From contig NZ_AZEC01000015.1 in the NCBI RefSeq assembly GCF_001435585.1, forward strand, positions 1-61,275: DNA of 61,275 nucleotides. Direction: 5' to 3'. The notes under the pieces are model-generated. The model was not told where the DNA came from, did no database searches, and saw only the letters and a program-made list of their open reading frames with translations. Of this stretch, positions 34,089 to 42,257 are shown piece by piece. A program made the translations under genes and the position numbers. Every line of letters begins with the position of its first letter. Position 1 is the first letter of the stretch. The DNA is from Schleiferilactobacillus perolens DSM 12744. Its GTDB lineage: Bacteria > Bacillota > Bacilli > Lactobacillales > Lactobacillaceae.

Positions 34089-34403
34089 ATGAAAAAGTAT
34101 ACACAGGTGCTCACATTGATTGGGTCTCTCGTGCTCGTGTTCCTATTGGTGTATTGGTGGCAATCTGTTTGGGCAGACGTGATTCTGTTTGGAGCTTGGT
34201 GGAGTTTCTTCTTTTGGCTGATGCGACGCTGCCGGATCAGTAATAAGCAGCTGGACCGGTTATTTTTGATCGTCATTTTTGCCGGCGCGTTCCTGATTAA
34301 CCGGCGGCCACATACCATTGCTTTGTTGGGCGCGGCTTTTGCGCTTTTTGTGGTTTTTGTTTGGTTGTATTTGTGGAAATCTGTGGTGAAAGCGAAAGAG
34401 TAA
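34089..34403 (+). CDS. Small polytopic membrane protein, 104 residues
   Basis: Starts MKKYTQV after GGTGGTGA. It has about four hydrophobic segments (VLTLIGSLVLVFLLVYWW; VILFGAWWSFFFWLM; LFLIVIFAGAFLI; IALLGAAFALFVVFVWLYLW), with a basic loop MRRCRISNKQ in the middle and a basic C-terminal tail. I do not recognise the family. The frame extends upstream to 34038 without a ribosome site. Confidence 0.65.
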   Translation: MKKYTQVLTLIGSLVLVFLLVYWWQSVWADVILFGAWWSFFFWLMRRCRISNKQLDRLFLIVIFAGAFLINRRPHTIALLGAAFALFVVFVWLYLWKSVVKAKE

Positions 34404-34492
34404 GGAGTGGACCGGCGTTGGGCTGAGGTAGCCTGGGGTTGGTTTTTTTGTGTTCTGGAGAAAACGCGTAGGGTAGAACCGACTTTTTTGTG

Positions 34493-34645
34493 TAACCGGT
34501 CGGCTCCGCCCTCTGACTGTAAACGGGCTGCGCGCCCCAGGCCCCTCGCGCTAAGCCCGTCCTGCTCAAAATCCCCAAGACCGGGGGATTTATGCCCAGG
34601 CCGTTCTTAGCGGTCGGGGCCTACCCGGGGCGCTCTGCCCTCTCT
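34493..34645. repeat. GC-rich hairpin element (element 2, copy 2)
   Basis: This fills the 330-bp gap before lutA. It contains ACCGGTCGGCTCCGCCCTCT (34495-34514) and GTAAACGGGCTGCGC (34519-34533), both also in the 19.0-kb element but in permuted order. The rest folds into a long hairpin: GCGCCCC/GGGGCGC, GGCCCC/GGGGCC, CGCTAAG/CTTAGCG and AAATCCCC/GGGGGATTT around AAGACC. I see no gene in it. Two T7 runs precede it near 34442 and 34482. Confidence 0.7.
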
Positions 34646-34733
34646 GTTTTGTAAGCGAAACCGCTGTACTTTTTTACATCCCAGCAGTACACTAAAAGAA
34701 ACCAAGGTATGTTTTAGGGAGTGGGGTGCCAAT

Positions 34734-35501
34734 ATGAAAGTTGTCGTATTTTCCACGTGTATCGTGGATCTGTTCTTTCCCAATGTCGGCGCGGCAATGG
34801 TGGAGGTTTTGGAGCGTTTTGGCTGTGATACAGTAATGCCGAAGAAGCAAATTTGCTGTGGTCAGCCGACCTTTAATAGTGGGTACGTGGTGGCCAGTCA
34901 AAAGACGATGCGCAACGAAGTCGATTCGTTGTTGAGCATTGATTGTGATTACATTGTTGGCCCGTCTGGATCTTGCGTGAATATGCTGCATGAATTCCGG
35001 ATGCATTTGGCCGACGATCCAGAATATAGTAAAAAGGCCGAGATTCTCGCCAACAAGAGTTACGAGTTTACCCAATTTTTGTACCGCGTTTTACACATTA
35101 TTGATGCTGGGGCGGAGTTGGATGCAAAAGCGACATTCCACCGATCCTGTCATATGACGCGGCTGTTGGGCGAGCGGACAGCGCCGTTTGTGCTCTTAGA
35201 TCACGTGAAGGGACTGCAAATGATGCCACTGCCGCATATCGAGAACTGCTGCGGCTTTGGCGGAATGTTTTCCGTTAAGGAACCGGAAATTTCAAAATTG
35301 ATGGTGAATGAAAAAGTGGATGATGTGGTCAGTACCGGGGCTGATATTTTAATCGGTGCCGATCAGGCTTGCTTGATGAACATTGGTGGTCGTTTCTCCC
35401 GCCGGCAGCTGCCCATCAAGATCATGCATGTGGCTGAAGTGTTGAACAGCAATGTGGATATGAGCCGGGTCCGGTACGCGGATACGCCGGCAGCGGTCTA
35501 A
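34734..35501 (+). CDS. lutA: Lactate utilization protein LutA
   Basis: A 255-residue (Fe-S)-binding protein of the LutABC L-lactate oxidation complex (cytosolic, electron-transfer subunit). Two cysteine-rich CCG domains are visible: CIVDLFFPNVG with ICCGQPTFNSG, and HRSCHMTRLLG with NCCGFGGMFSVK. The ribosome site GGGAGTGGGG precedes the ATG. lutB follows after 14 bp. In a lactic acid bacterium the operon probably consumes lactate when sugar is gone; the exact electron acceptor is not known from this sequence. Confidence 0.93.
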   Translation: MKVVVFSTCIVDLFFPNVGAAMVEVLERFGCDTVMPKKQICCGQPTFNSGYVVASQKTMRNEVDSLLSIDCDYIVGPSGSCVNMLHEFRMHLADDPEYSKKAEILANKSYEFTQFLYRVLHIIDAGAELDAKATFHRSCHMTRLLGERTAPFVLLDHVKGLQMMPLPHIENCCGFGGMFSVKEPEISKLMVNEKVDDVVSTGADILIGADQACLMNIGGRFSRRQLPIKIMHVAEVLNSNVDMSRVRYADTPAAV

Positions 35502-35515
35502 GGGGGGCGGACAAA

Positions 35516-36997
35516 ATGGGAATTTCAACAACAACCACACCCTTTTTGACCCGAGTAAAAGAGTCAGAAAAGGATAAATTTATGCAACAGGCGGTGGCCA
35601 AGGCGCAGGATGCCCAGTGGGATAAACGCGAGGCGTCCCGCAAGGAATTAGGTCACTGGCAAGACTGGCGGAAATTGGGGGAACAAATTCGCCAGCATGT
35701 CATTCATTATTTACCAGATTATTTGGAAGAATTCGCGGATAATGTCGAAAAACGGGGCGGCCATGTATTCTTCGCCCAAAAAGATACGGATGCCGTGGAG
35801 TACATTACCAAGTTAGCAAAAGAGAAGCAGGTCCAGCGGGTGGTCAAATCCAAGTCCATGGTGACGACTGAAATCAATCTGGATAAAGAACTATTGAAGA
35901 TTCCAGGCATGAAACTGATGGAAACCGACTTGGCCGAGTTCATTTTGCAATCCGATAATTGGGACGAACCCACCCACATCGTTTTCCCCACATTGCACAA
36001 GAACCGGGATCAGATTCAAAAGGTCTTTGAAAAGCTGGGTTATGACGGTGACAATGATCCCACTCACATGGCCCGGTTTGCCCGGGAATATCTGCGCCGT
36101 TATTTCTTACAGGCAGACATGGGCATCACCGGCTGCAACTTCGCCATTGCCGACTCGGGCTTGATCAATTTGGTCACCAATGAAGGGAATGCCGATTTGA
36201 CCATGGCCATTCCCAAGACCCAAGTGGTGGTCATGGGGATGGAGCGGTTGGTACCGAGCTTGAAAGAGGCTGAAGTGTTGGATAATATGTTAGCCCGCAG
36301 TGCGGTTGGTCAGAAACTGACCAGTTATTGTTCTTTCAGCGGAGAGCAGGTGACGGGTGAAAGCGATGGCCCTGAAGATCTTCACGTCATTATTTTAGAT
36401 AATGGGCGCTCTAAGGCCCTGGGGACACCATTCGAATCTATTCTGCAGTGTATCCGCTGTGGTGCGTGTCTGAATGTTTGCCCGGTTTACCGGCATATTG
36501 GCGGACATGGTTACGGCTCCATCTATCCAGGCCCGCTGGGAGCCGTGTTATCCCCGATTTTAGGCGGATACGACCAGTTTGGCGATTTACCCTTTGCCTC
36601 TAGTCTTTGCGGGGCTTGCACGGAAACATGTCCAGTCCGCATTCCATTGCACCGGCTGCTTATCAAGCATCGGGAAGTCATGATGGACAAACTGAAGATG
36701 GATAAGCCCACGACCCGAGAAATCATGAAGACGGTGGGGCTGGGAACCGGCACGCCGAATTTATTCCAGATGGCGTTAGAATTTGACCACATGGCGACCC
36801 GCATGTTTGTCTCGAAGAAACCCACCACGGTGCAAAATCTCTATAATCATGAAGGTCACATTACCTGGGCACCATCCATTGCCAAGGGGTGGACAGATGT
36901 GCGGGACGCACCGCGACCGCCAAAACATACGGAGAATTTCCGCCGCTGGTTCCAGAACTTTGAGGAAAGCAAGGAGGCCGTGCGCCATGGCAAGTGA
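35516..36997 (+). CDS. lutB: Lactate utilization iron-sulfur protein LutB
   Basis: A 493-residue protein with an N-terminal LUD-type domain (about 70-300) followed by a ferredoxin-like domain with two [4Fe-4S] motifs: CIRCGACLNVCP near residue 305 and CGACTETCP about residue 363. It ends in a helical C-terminal region. It is the central subunit of LutABC. The ATG follows AAGGGGGG and lies 14 bp after lutA. Its last 11 bases overlap the lutC start, so all three are one translational unit. Confidence 0.93.
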   Translation: MGISTTTTPFLTRVKESEKDKFMQQAVAKAQDAQWDKREASRKELGHWQDWRKLGEQIRQHVIHYLPDYLEEFADNVEKRGGHVFFAQKDTDAVEYITKLAKEKQVQRVVKSKSMVTTEINLDKELLKIPGMKLMETDLAEFILQSDNWDEPTHIVFPTLHKNRDQIQKVFEKLGYDGDNDPTHMARFAREYLRRYFLQADMGITGCNFAIADSGLINLVTNEGNADLTMAIPKTQVVVMGMERLVPSLKEAEVLDNMLARSAVGQKLTSYCSFSGEQVTGESDGPEDLHVIILDNGRSKALGTPFESILQCIRCGACLNVCPVYRHIGGHGYGSIYPGPLGAVLSPILGGYDQFGDLPFASSLCGACTETCPVRIPLHRLLIKHREVMMDKLKMDKPTTREIMKTVGLGTGTPNLFQMALEFDHMATRMFVSKKPTTVQNLYNHEGHITWAPSIAKGWTDVRDAPRPPKHTENFRRWFQNFEESKEAVRHGK

Positions 36998-37691
36998 TAA
37001 CCGCGAAGAATTTCTCAACAACATTGCTGAAAAAGCAGGCCGACCGCGCCACCAGCTAGCTGAGCATCCGTTTATCCCATTGAATGACCTGCCAGAGACC
37101 ACATTGGCGGATAAAACCCCGGCGGCGCTATTCGATCTGGCCAAACAAAACAGTCAGTCGATTCATGTGACGTTCCAAACTGCTGATACAGCAGGATTGG
37201 CCGATTTACTCAATCAAGATATCCAAGAAAAAGAGGCTAAGTCACTGTTGCTGCCCACCGATGACCGCTTGGCTGAGTATGGCTTAACCAACTGGATGGC
37301 TGGTGTCACCCCGTCGCCCACATACTGGGAACCGACGGGTGGTCGCGAAGAAAACATTCAACGTGCTCAGAATGCCGACGTGGCAGTGGGGTGTGTCGAT
37401 TTTCTCTGTGCCGAATCTGGCACGATCACCGTCGCCACCACCCCCGGCCAAGGCCGCAGCTTCCACTTCTTGCCGACCCACTACATCGCCCTCGTACCCA
37501 AGAGCCGCATTGTGCCCCGTTCCCGCCAAGCCATGGACTGGTACGACGAAGAAATCAAAGCCGGCCGTCTGCACACTTCAAATATCAACTTCATCACCGG
37601 CCCCTCCAACTCCGGCGATATTGAAATGGTCCTCGTTGTCGGCGTTCACGGCCCCATTGACATGTCTTACATCGTAATCACGGACCAATAA
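36987..37691 (+). CDS. lutC: Lactate utilization protein LutC
   Basis: A 234-residue LUD-domain protein, third subunit of LutABC. Features: VGCVDFLCAESGTITVATTPGQGRS, LPTHYIALVPKSRIV and the C-terminal ITGPSNSGDIEMVLVVGVHGP, the family's best-conserved block. The frame is open upstream to 36783, but AAGGAGG lies just before the ATG at 36987, inside the lutB 3' end. Toward its 3' end the DNA becomes very rich in CC codons. No clear terminator follows before the thioredoxin-like gene. Confidence 0.93.
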   Translation: MASDNREEFLNNIAEKAGRPRHQLAEHPFIPLNDLPETTLADKTPAALFDLAKQNSQSIHVTFQTADTAGLADLLNQDIQEKEAKSLLLPTDDRLAEYGLTNWMAGVTPSPTYWEPTGGREENIQRAQNADVAVGCVDFLCAESGTITVATTPGQGRSFHFLPTHYIALVPKSRIVPRSRQAMDWYDEEIKAGRLHTSNINFITGPSNSGDIEMVLVVGVHGPIDMSYIVITDQ

Positions 37692-37759
37692 GCCTGTTGC
37701 ATTTCCCACCCAAGCCTTCTATACTCAGTCTTAATCTGGGTCACGAGAGGATGGATTCA

Positions 37760-38221
37760 ATGGCTGAAGAAAAAACAGCAACGACAGTACAAACAGCCCA
37801 ATGTGCAGACGGCGCCTGTGAGATTCCCCAAAAAGCGTTAACCCCCGAAGAGGAACTCAGCAATGCTCGGGAAGTCGCTTATGAGGATGAAGTCACAGAA
37901 TTGAGTGGCATCACCGTCGCTGATGTGCAGGCTAAAATTGACCGTCAAGAAAAGTTTGTGGTCTTATTTAGTCGCAAAAATTGCCCCTGGTGCCAAATCA
38001 TGCTGCCGAGTCTGATCTTGGCACAAAAGGCAACTGGCCGTGAAGTGTATTACGTGAATACGATCAATACACCGGCAGATAAAGCATTGAAAGCCTTCCG
38101 TGACGACCATGACATTCAATATGTACCGACCTTCTTGGCGTTTGCCAACGGCCAGATGCAGGCCAAATACGATGGTGATCGCAGTGTGGCAGATTTGAGC
38201 CAGTTCTTACAAGAGCACTAA
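37760..38221 (+). CDS. Thioredoxin-like protein
   Basis: A 153-residue cytosolic thioredoxin-fold protein. The redox motif CPWC sits in FSRKNCPWCQIMLP at about residues 78-81, with the cis-proline in QYVPTFLAF. The N-terminal 50 residues are an acidic extension with two Cys (CADGAC) not typical of thioredoxin. It resembles bacteriocin-transport accessory or thiol-reductase-like proteins of lactobacilli. The in-frame ATG at 37751 directly abuts GAGAGG, so the ATG at 37760 is better spaced. Single gene with its own terminator. Confidence 0.8.
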   Translation: MAEEKTATTVQTAQCADGACEIPQKALTPEEELSNAREVAYEDEVTELSGITVADVQAKIDRQEKFVVLFSRKNCPWCQIMLPSLILAQKATGREVYYVNTINTPADKALKAFRDDHDIQYVPTFLAFANGQMQAKYDGDRSVADLSQFLQEH

Positions 38222-38240
38222 TTGCACAAACGACCATGAG

Positions 38241-38267
38241 GCACAGATGAAATATCTGTGCTTTTTT
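38241..38267 (+). terminator. Terminator of the thioredoxin-like gene
   Basis: GCACAGAT-GAAAT-ATCTGTGC followed by six T. Confidence 0.9.
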
Positions 38268-38344
38268 AATGATCATTAGCGATATTTAATTAAGGAAATT
38301 TTAAGAACATGAGTTATTATTTCGTGTGCTAACGTTTAGTAAGT

Positions 38345-38442
38345 AAAATATTCTGTAAGAGCACAACCGCTCTGGCGATTCGACCGAATACCATGTGAAC
38401 AGATGATGTTCAGGGGAGCGTGGTGGAAAAACCAAGGGGGTT
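38345..38442 (+). promoter_or_regulatory. Structured leader of kdsA
   Basis: A possible -10 (TAAAAT near 38344) is followed by about 90 nt with small hairpins: GAGC-ACAACC-GCTC, ATTCG-AC-CGAAT and TGAACA-GATGA-TGTTCA. I do not recognise a riboswitch class. The ribosome site AAGGGGG lies 9 nt before the kdsA ATG at 38450 region. Confidence 0.35.
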
Positions 38443-39300
38443 TTGACCATGGCGACAATTGCTTCGGTATTTGCGGATTACGGATTTCAAGATGATCGGT
38501 TAACATTACTGGCTGGGCCATGTGCGATAGAGTCTTACGATACCTGTGCGCAGGTAGCAGAAAGTCTTAGTGCGTTGGCCGAAGAGCTGCATCTGAATTA
38601 TGTTTTCAAATCGTCCTTTGATAAAGCCAATCGCAGTTCCGGCGAGGCGGATCGCGGAGCCGGCCTGGAACGCGGGTTGACTGTGTTGCAAAAGATTAAA
38701 GAGACCTATCATGTCCCGGTGGTGACCGACGTTCATGAATCGTACCAATGTGCACCGGTGGCCGAAGTGGCCGACGTCTTACAGATTCCTGCCTTCTTGA
38801 GCCGCCAAACCGATTTACTAGTGGCGGCGGCGAAGACAGATCGGGTGGTCAACGTCAAAAAGGGCCAGTTCATGGCACCCGAAGACATGGGTTCGGTGGT
38901 GACCAAGCTAACTCCTTATACAGAAAAAATTCTTTTAACAGAACGCGGCACATCGTTTGGCTACCATCGTCTCGTTGTGGACATGCCAGGCTTGATCACC
39001 ATGCGCCAGTGGCACTATCCCGTGATCTTTGACGCCACCCATTCCGTTCAACTACCTGGCGGGTATGGTGATCATTCCGGCGGTCAACGGGACTTCGCCT
39101 TCCCGCTGATGCGCGCCGCTCTGGCAATGGGGGTTGATGGCATCTTCGCAGAAGTGCATCCCGATCCGCCCAGTGCCATCTCCGATGCGGATAACCAACT
39201 GTACTTAGACAAGGCGGCACCGATCTTCCGTGAAGCCAGCACGCTGTTCCATCAATATCGAGCAGCCCAAAAGGAGCGGGTGCAAGATGGCTTATTATGA
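38443..39300 (+). CDS. kdsA: 3-deoxy-D-manno-octulosonate 8-phosphate synthase (KdsA), metal-dependent type
   Basis: Condenses arabinose-5-phosphate with phosphoenolpyruvate to Kdo-8-phosphate. The 285-residue protein carries the diagnostic KSSFDKANRSS (54-64), RQTDLL, NVKKGQF and DATHSVQLPGG. The metal ligands of the Aquifex enzyme (Cys, His, Glu, Asp) align at Cys25 in AGPCAIES, His198, Glu235 and Asp246 with matching spacing, so this is the metal-dependent class. Its frame overlaps kdsD by 14 bp. DAHP synthases lack KANRSS, so they are excluded. Kdo is a Gram-negative lipopolysaccharide sugar, which makes the gene unexpected here. An ATG with AAGGGGG upstream starts it. Confidence 0.93.
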   Translation: MTMATIASVFADYGFQDDRLTLLAGPCAIESYDTCAQVAESLSALAEELHLNYVFKSSFDKANRSSGEADRGAGLERGLTVLQKIKETYHVPVVTDVHESYQCAPVAEVADVLQIPAFLSRQTDLLVAAAKTDRVVNVKKGQFMAPEDMGSVVTKLTPYTEKILLTERGTSFGYHRLVVDMPGLITMRQWHYPVIFDATHSVQLPGGYGDHSGGQRDFAFPLMRAALAMGVDGIFAEVHPDPPSAISDADNQLYLDKAAPIFREASTLFHQYRAAQKERVQDGLL

Positions 39301-40243
39301 GATGGCACAAAAAGTATTCGCGGCCGAAAATGAATCCCTCGCGCAAGTCGCGGCTCAGTTGGATGACACATTTGATCAATTGATTGCACAAATTCAGCAA
39401 GTCACTGGCCGGTTAATTTTTATTGGCATTGGTAAATCGAAATTGGTCGCCCAAAAGATTGCCGCCTCGCTGTCATCTATTGGCCAGCCGAGTTTCACGA
39501 TTGACGCGGCCAATGCCTACCATGGTGATTTAGGCCGCGTGGCCAGTAACGATTTAGTGTTTTTCGTGTCCAATAGTGGCGAGACCCAGGAAGTGATCAA
39601 GACGCTGCTGGCGCTTCAGGCCATTCACGGTGAGGACCTGGCCACGGTGGCGTTAACCGGGGCACCGCAATCGACATTAGCCAAGAACACGGCGTTGTGT
39701 ATCAATATTGGTGTCAATCAAGAGGCGGATGTCACGGGTTTGGCACCAACTTCTTCGACCACCGCCACATTGGTATTTGGTGACGCTTTGCTGGTGGTAT
39801 TGGAACAGGTACACCAATTTGATAAGGAAAAATTTGCCCAGTATCATCCCGGCGGCAATATTGGTCGCCTGTTGCTGCAACGGGTGAAGCACGTGATGCA
39901 TTCCCACATTCCATATGTCGACGAGGACACCGCCATCAACGATGTGATTTATCGGATTAGTGATTTCGGCCTCGGCTTGACCTTGGTCCGTCACCCACAA
40001 ACCCAGGCAATCACGGGGATTGTCACTGATGGCGATATTCGTAAGAAGTTTCTGTCAGTGCCCCAGGTGAAAAAGTCCTGCGCAACGGACTACATGACCC
40101 GCGGGTTTATCAGTATAAATCAGAACGAGCGCAACCAGCTGGCCTGGAAAAAGATGGCCGCGTATGGTATTTCTAACTTAATTGTGGAAGATGATGACCA
40201 GCAAGCGGTCGGAATTGTCACCATCCACGATATTCTCGAATAA
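39287..40243 (+). CDS. kdsD: D-arabinose 5-phosphate isomerase, KdsD/KpsF/GutQ family
   Basis: Converts ribulose-5-phosphate to arabinose-5-phosphate, the substrate of KdsA. The 318-residue protein has an SIS domain (about 35-190) with GIGKSKLVAQKIAASL, YHGDLGRV and VSNSGETQEVI, then TSSTTATLVFGDAL and YHPGGNIGRLL. Two CBS domains follow (about 200-318; ITGIVTDGDIRKKF in the first). Start ATG at 39287 after AAGGAG, inside the 3' end of kdsA, shows tight coupling. GutQ-type paralogues act in glucitol use, but the fusion to kdsA argues for the Kdo route. Confidence 0.92.
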   Translation: MAYYEMAQKVFAAENESLAQVAAQLDDTFDQLIAQIQQVTGRLIFIGIGKSKLVAQKIAASLSSIGQPSFTIDAANAYHGDLGRVASNDLVFFVSNSGETQEVIKTLLALQAIHGEDLATVALTGAPQSTLAKNTALCINIGVNQEADVTGLAPTSSTTATLVFGDALLVVLEQVHQFDKEKFAQYHPGGNIGRLLLQRVKHVMHSHIPYVDEDTAINDVIYRISDFGLGLTLVRHPQTQAITGIVTDGDIRKKFLSVPQVKKSCATDYMTRGFISINQNERNQLAWKKMAAYGISNLIVEDDDQQAVGIVTIHDILE

Positions 40244-40248
40244 CGTGA

Positions 40249-40294
40249 GGACCAAATAAAAAACACACCAGCTGGTGTGCTTTTTATTTGGTCC
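40249..40294. terminator. Bidirectional terminator after kdsAD
   Basis: GGACCAAATAAAAAACACACC and its near-perfect complement GGTGTGCTTTTTATTTGGTCC meet at AGCT. It ends kdsAD on plus and the ADP-ribosylglycohydrolase gene on minus. Confidence 0.92.
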
Positions 40295-41229
40295 TAGGCA
40301 GTGGCTTGGTACTTTTCTGCAAAGGGTGCAAAATAACGGGCCAGCATGGCTGAATTCTTCAGTGCACTCTGCCAGTCGTCGGGGAACTGATCGGCAGGTT
40401 GGGCGGCAGCCAGGATTGTGGCGGTGATACTGGCCACCGTATCAGCGTCACTGCCCAGATTGGCGGCAGTCAACACCCCATCCCGCCAGTTGCGGGCATT
40501 CAAAGCGCACCAAAAGGCGGCTTCCAGCGTGTCCACCACATACCCGCTGGATTCAATACCCGCCCGGGGAATCCGCGCAAATTGCGGATCGAAAATTCGG
40601 TGGTAGGCCTTCAGTTCTTTTTGATATTGTCCTGGCAGTTGGGCCGCAAAAGCATGGGCGCGATTCAAAGCTTCGGTAAGATTAGCACCTTGCAATAGGT
40701 GACGCAAAGCTTCCAAGTAAAGCGCCGTACCGAGAATCGCCCGCGGATGGCGATGGGTGAACGATGTATAGTCCCGATACTGGGCAAACCGCACCGCCGG
40801 ATCATCTTCATTCAATAAAGTGATGGCCAGCGGGGCTAAGCGCATCACTGCGCCATTACCATTGGCAAACTCCGACGGGTCACCGCATTGGGTAGGCTCG
40901 GTGCCGCCCTTGGCATAAGTACGAATGGCTTTGGCACAAGTGTTGCCGATGTCGAAGAGATGACCGAAGGGGGTGTAAGCACCATCTTGCATATAGGCCA
41001 CAAACTTTTTGAACAAAGCATCATTGTCGGCATCTGCAGTGAGGTTATCCACCAGCGCCAACGTCATCGACGTGTCGTCAGACCAGGTGCCAGCAGGTTG
41101 TTCCCAGGTACCATAGCCGGTCATGGTATCCACATGATAAGTATCCCGCCGGCGAAACTCAACAGGCACCCCCAACGCATCACCAAGAGCACCTGCGTAT
41201 AGAAAATGAATGATTGCTTGTTTCTGCAT
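40294..41229 (-). CDS. ADP-ribosylglycohydrolase family protein (DraG-like)
   Basis: A 311-residue all-helical hydrolase of the DraG/ARH family, which removes ADP-ribose from proteins or related N/O-glycosidic bonds. The dinuclear metal site residues are present: GALGDALG at residues 12-19, TWSDDTSMTLAL near 50 and the C-terminal NLGSDADTVAS. The ATG at 41229 follows AAAGGA; a TTG at 41250 lies upstream of that site. It is a single gene converging on kdsD. No ADP-ribosyltransferase is nearby, so its target is unknown. Confidence 0.88.
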   Translation of the reverse strand: MQKQAIIHFLYAGALGDALGVPVEFRRRDTYHVDTMTGYGTWEQPAGTWSDDTSMTLALVDNLTADADNDALFKKFVAYMQDGAYTPFGHLFDIGNTCAKAIRTYAKGGTEPTQCGDPSEFANGNGAVMRLAPLAITLLNEDDPAVRFAQYRDYTSFTHRHPRAILGTALYLEALRHLLQGANLTEALNRAHAFAAQLPGQYQKELKAYHRIFDPQFARIPRAGIESSGYVVDTLEAAFWCALNARNWRDGVLTAANLGSDADTVASITATILAAAQPADQFPDDWQSALKNSAMLARYFAPFAEKYQATA

Positions 41230-41313
41230 GCCAAAAATCCTTTCAGTCAAATCTTGTTAATTCGAACGTGCCGACAATTTTTTAGGCACATTTGGGCACA
41301 ATAATAGGACAAG

Positions 41314-41548
41314 AACAAAAATTCGAATTTCGAAGGAGTTAGTGCCAATGCGGAGCAATCGGAGGGAAAATGGGGCTCAGCTGTGGAAACCGCAATAAAC
41401 TTGCCCCGGTTCTGGGCAAGTTTATATGCGGTTAGGCAACTTTGAGACCGCGTACTTTGCGGGCTCAAAGCGCCGCCACAGCGTTCCAGCCCCATTTTCC
41501 CGTAGATTGCGCAGCTTTGGCACGGCTCGTAAAAGACGAATTTTGTTC
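41314..41548 (+). repeat. Structured repeat element, copy D
   Basis: The core is 41341-41526 (186 nt) with ends AGTGCCAATGCGGAGC and GCTTTGGCACGGC. The second stem GGGAAAATGGGGCT pairs with AGCCCCATTTTCCC; then GCTGTG with CACAGC; hairpin GCAATAAACTTGCCC...GGGCAAGTTTATATGC; hairpin CTTTGAGACCGCG...GCGGGCTCAAAG. Outside the core, GAACAAAAATTCG (41314-41325 region) pairs with CGAATTTTGTTC (41537-41548). It fills the 347-bp gap between the hydrolase gene and the acidic hypothetical gene, both on minus. Confidence 0.85.
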
Positions 41549-41576
41549 CAGTCCCAATTACCATACATAGTGAAGG

Positions 41577-42257
41577 TTAGTTACGGAAAGTATCCAGCCA
41601 GCTCCGCTTCTGCTTCGGTTCATCATCCTGTTCGATCCCGCTGCGGTTGTCGATGCTAGGCAGCGGACGGATGTCGACAAGATCTTCGTCAATCCGCTTC
41701 ACTAAAATGAAGTGAGCGACTAAGCCCTCAGTCGCCTTCAAGAATGCCATCGTCGTTTCATCCATGTGGTCAATGACCAGCAACGGAATGACATCACTGA
41801 TGGCCGGAGCAGCAGAAGCCGATTGGGCTGCAGCTTCTGGGTCGTCTTGATATTGCACATCATCGCTGTCCAACTGATCGTCGTCATCAGGGGCCGGAGC
41901 AGCTTGCTGCGTCGTGCCGTTCACACCGCTGGGGTTGAGGATTTCATCCGGAATCTGTTTGGCCACAGCATTTAACCGATAGATAATGGTCGGCAGCAAA
42001 TCCGTGTTATGCACGATTACGGTGGGGTAGTAAATGCTGGGATCTTCTTCGTCCTGCATGATGAAATCAATGACTTGCGGACTATCTGGAATTTGCACAT
42101 GGTGGTTGGTCGGGTTCAAATTAAAGATACGCGCAATCGAACCGATCGAATTACTGATGATGGTCTTGAAATCATCATCACTAAATGGTTCAGGATGGCC
42201 CTCAGACACAGCGGCCAACCGATTATTCTGCAAACGGAACAGGTTTTCAACTTCCAT
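41577..42257 (-). CDS. Acidic hypothetical protein, 226 residues
   Basis: A soluble, very acidic protein. The N-terminal domain (about 1-105) has mixed strands (VQIPDSPQVIDFIMQDEEDP, YYPTVIVHNTDLLPTIIYRLN). A low-complexity Ala/Asp/Gln linker covers about 115-150. A second strand-rich segment (VIPLLVIDHMDETTMAFLKATEGLVAHFILVKRID) comes before a Lys-rich tail ending RSWLDTFRN. I do not recognise a family. GGAGGT precedes the ATG at 42257. It lies downstream of the GreA-like gene on the same strand, 156 bp away. Confidence 0.75.
   Translation of the reverse strand: MEVENLFRLQNNRLAAVSEGHPEPFSDDDFKTIISNSIGSIARIFNLNPTNHHVQIPDSPQVIDFIMQDEEDPSIYYPTVIVHNTDLLPTIIYRLNAVAKQIPDEILNPSGVNGTTQQAAPAPDDDDQLDSDDVQYQDDPEAAAQSASAAPAISDVIPLLVIDHMDETTMAFLKATEGLVAHFILVKRIDEDLVDIRPLPSIDNRSGIEQDDEPKQKRSWLDTFRN

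Noticed and set aside
34407-34610. Short ORFs in the GC-rich region before lutA
   Set aside because: No ribosome site, and the sequence is dominated by palindromes; treated as a repeat element.
38443-39300. Reading of this gene as a DAHP synthase (aromatic pathway)
   Set aside because: KANRSS and the partner arabinose-5-phosphate isomerase are specific to Kdo-8-phosphate synthase.
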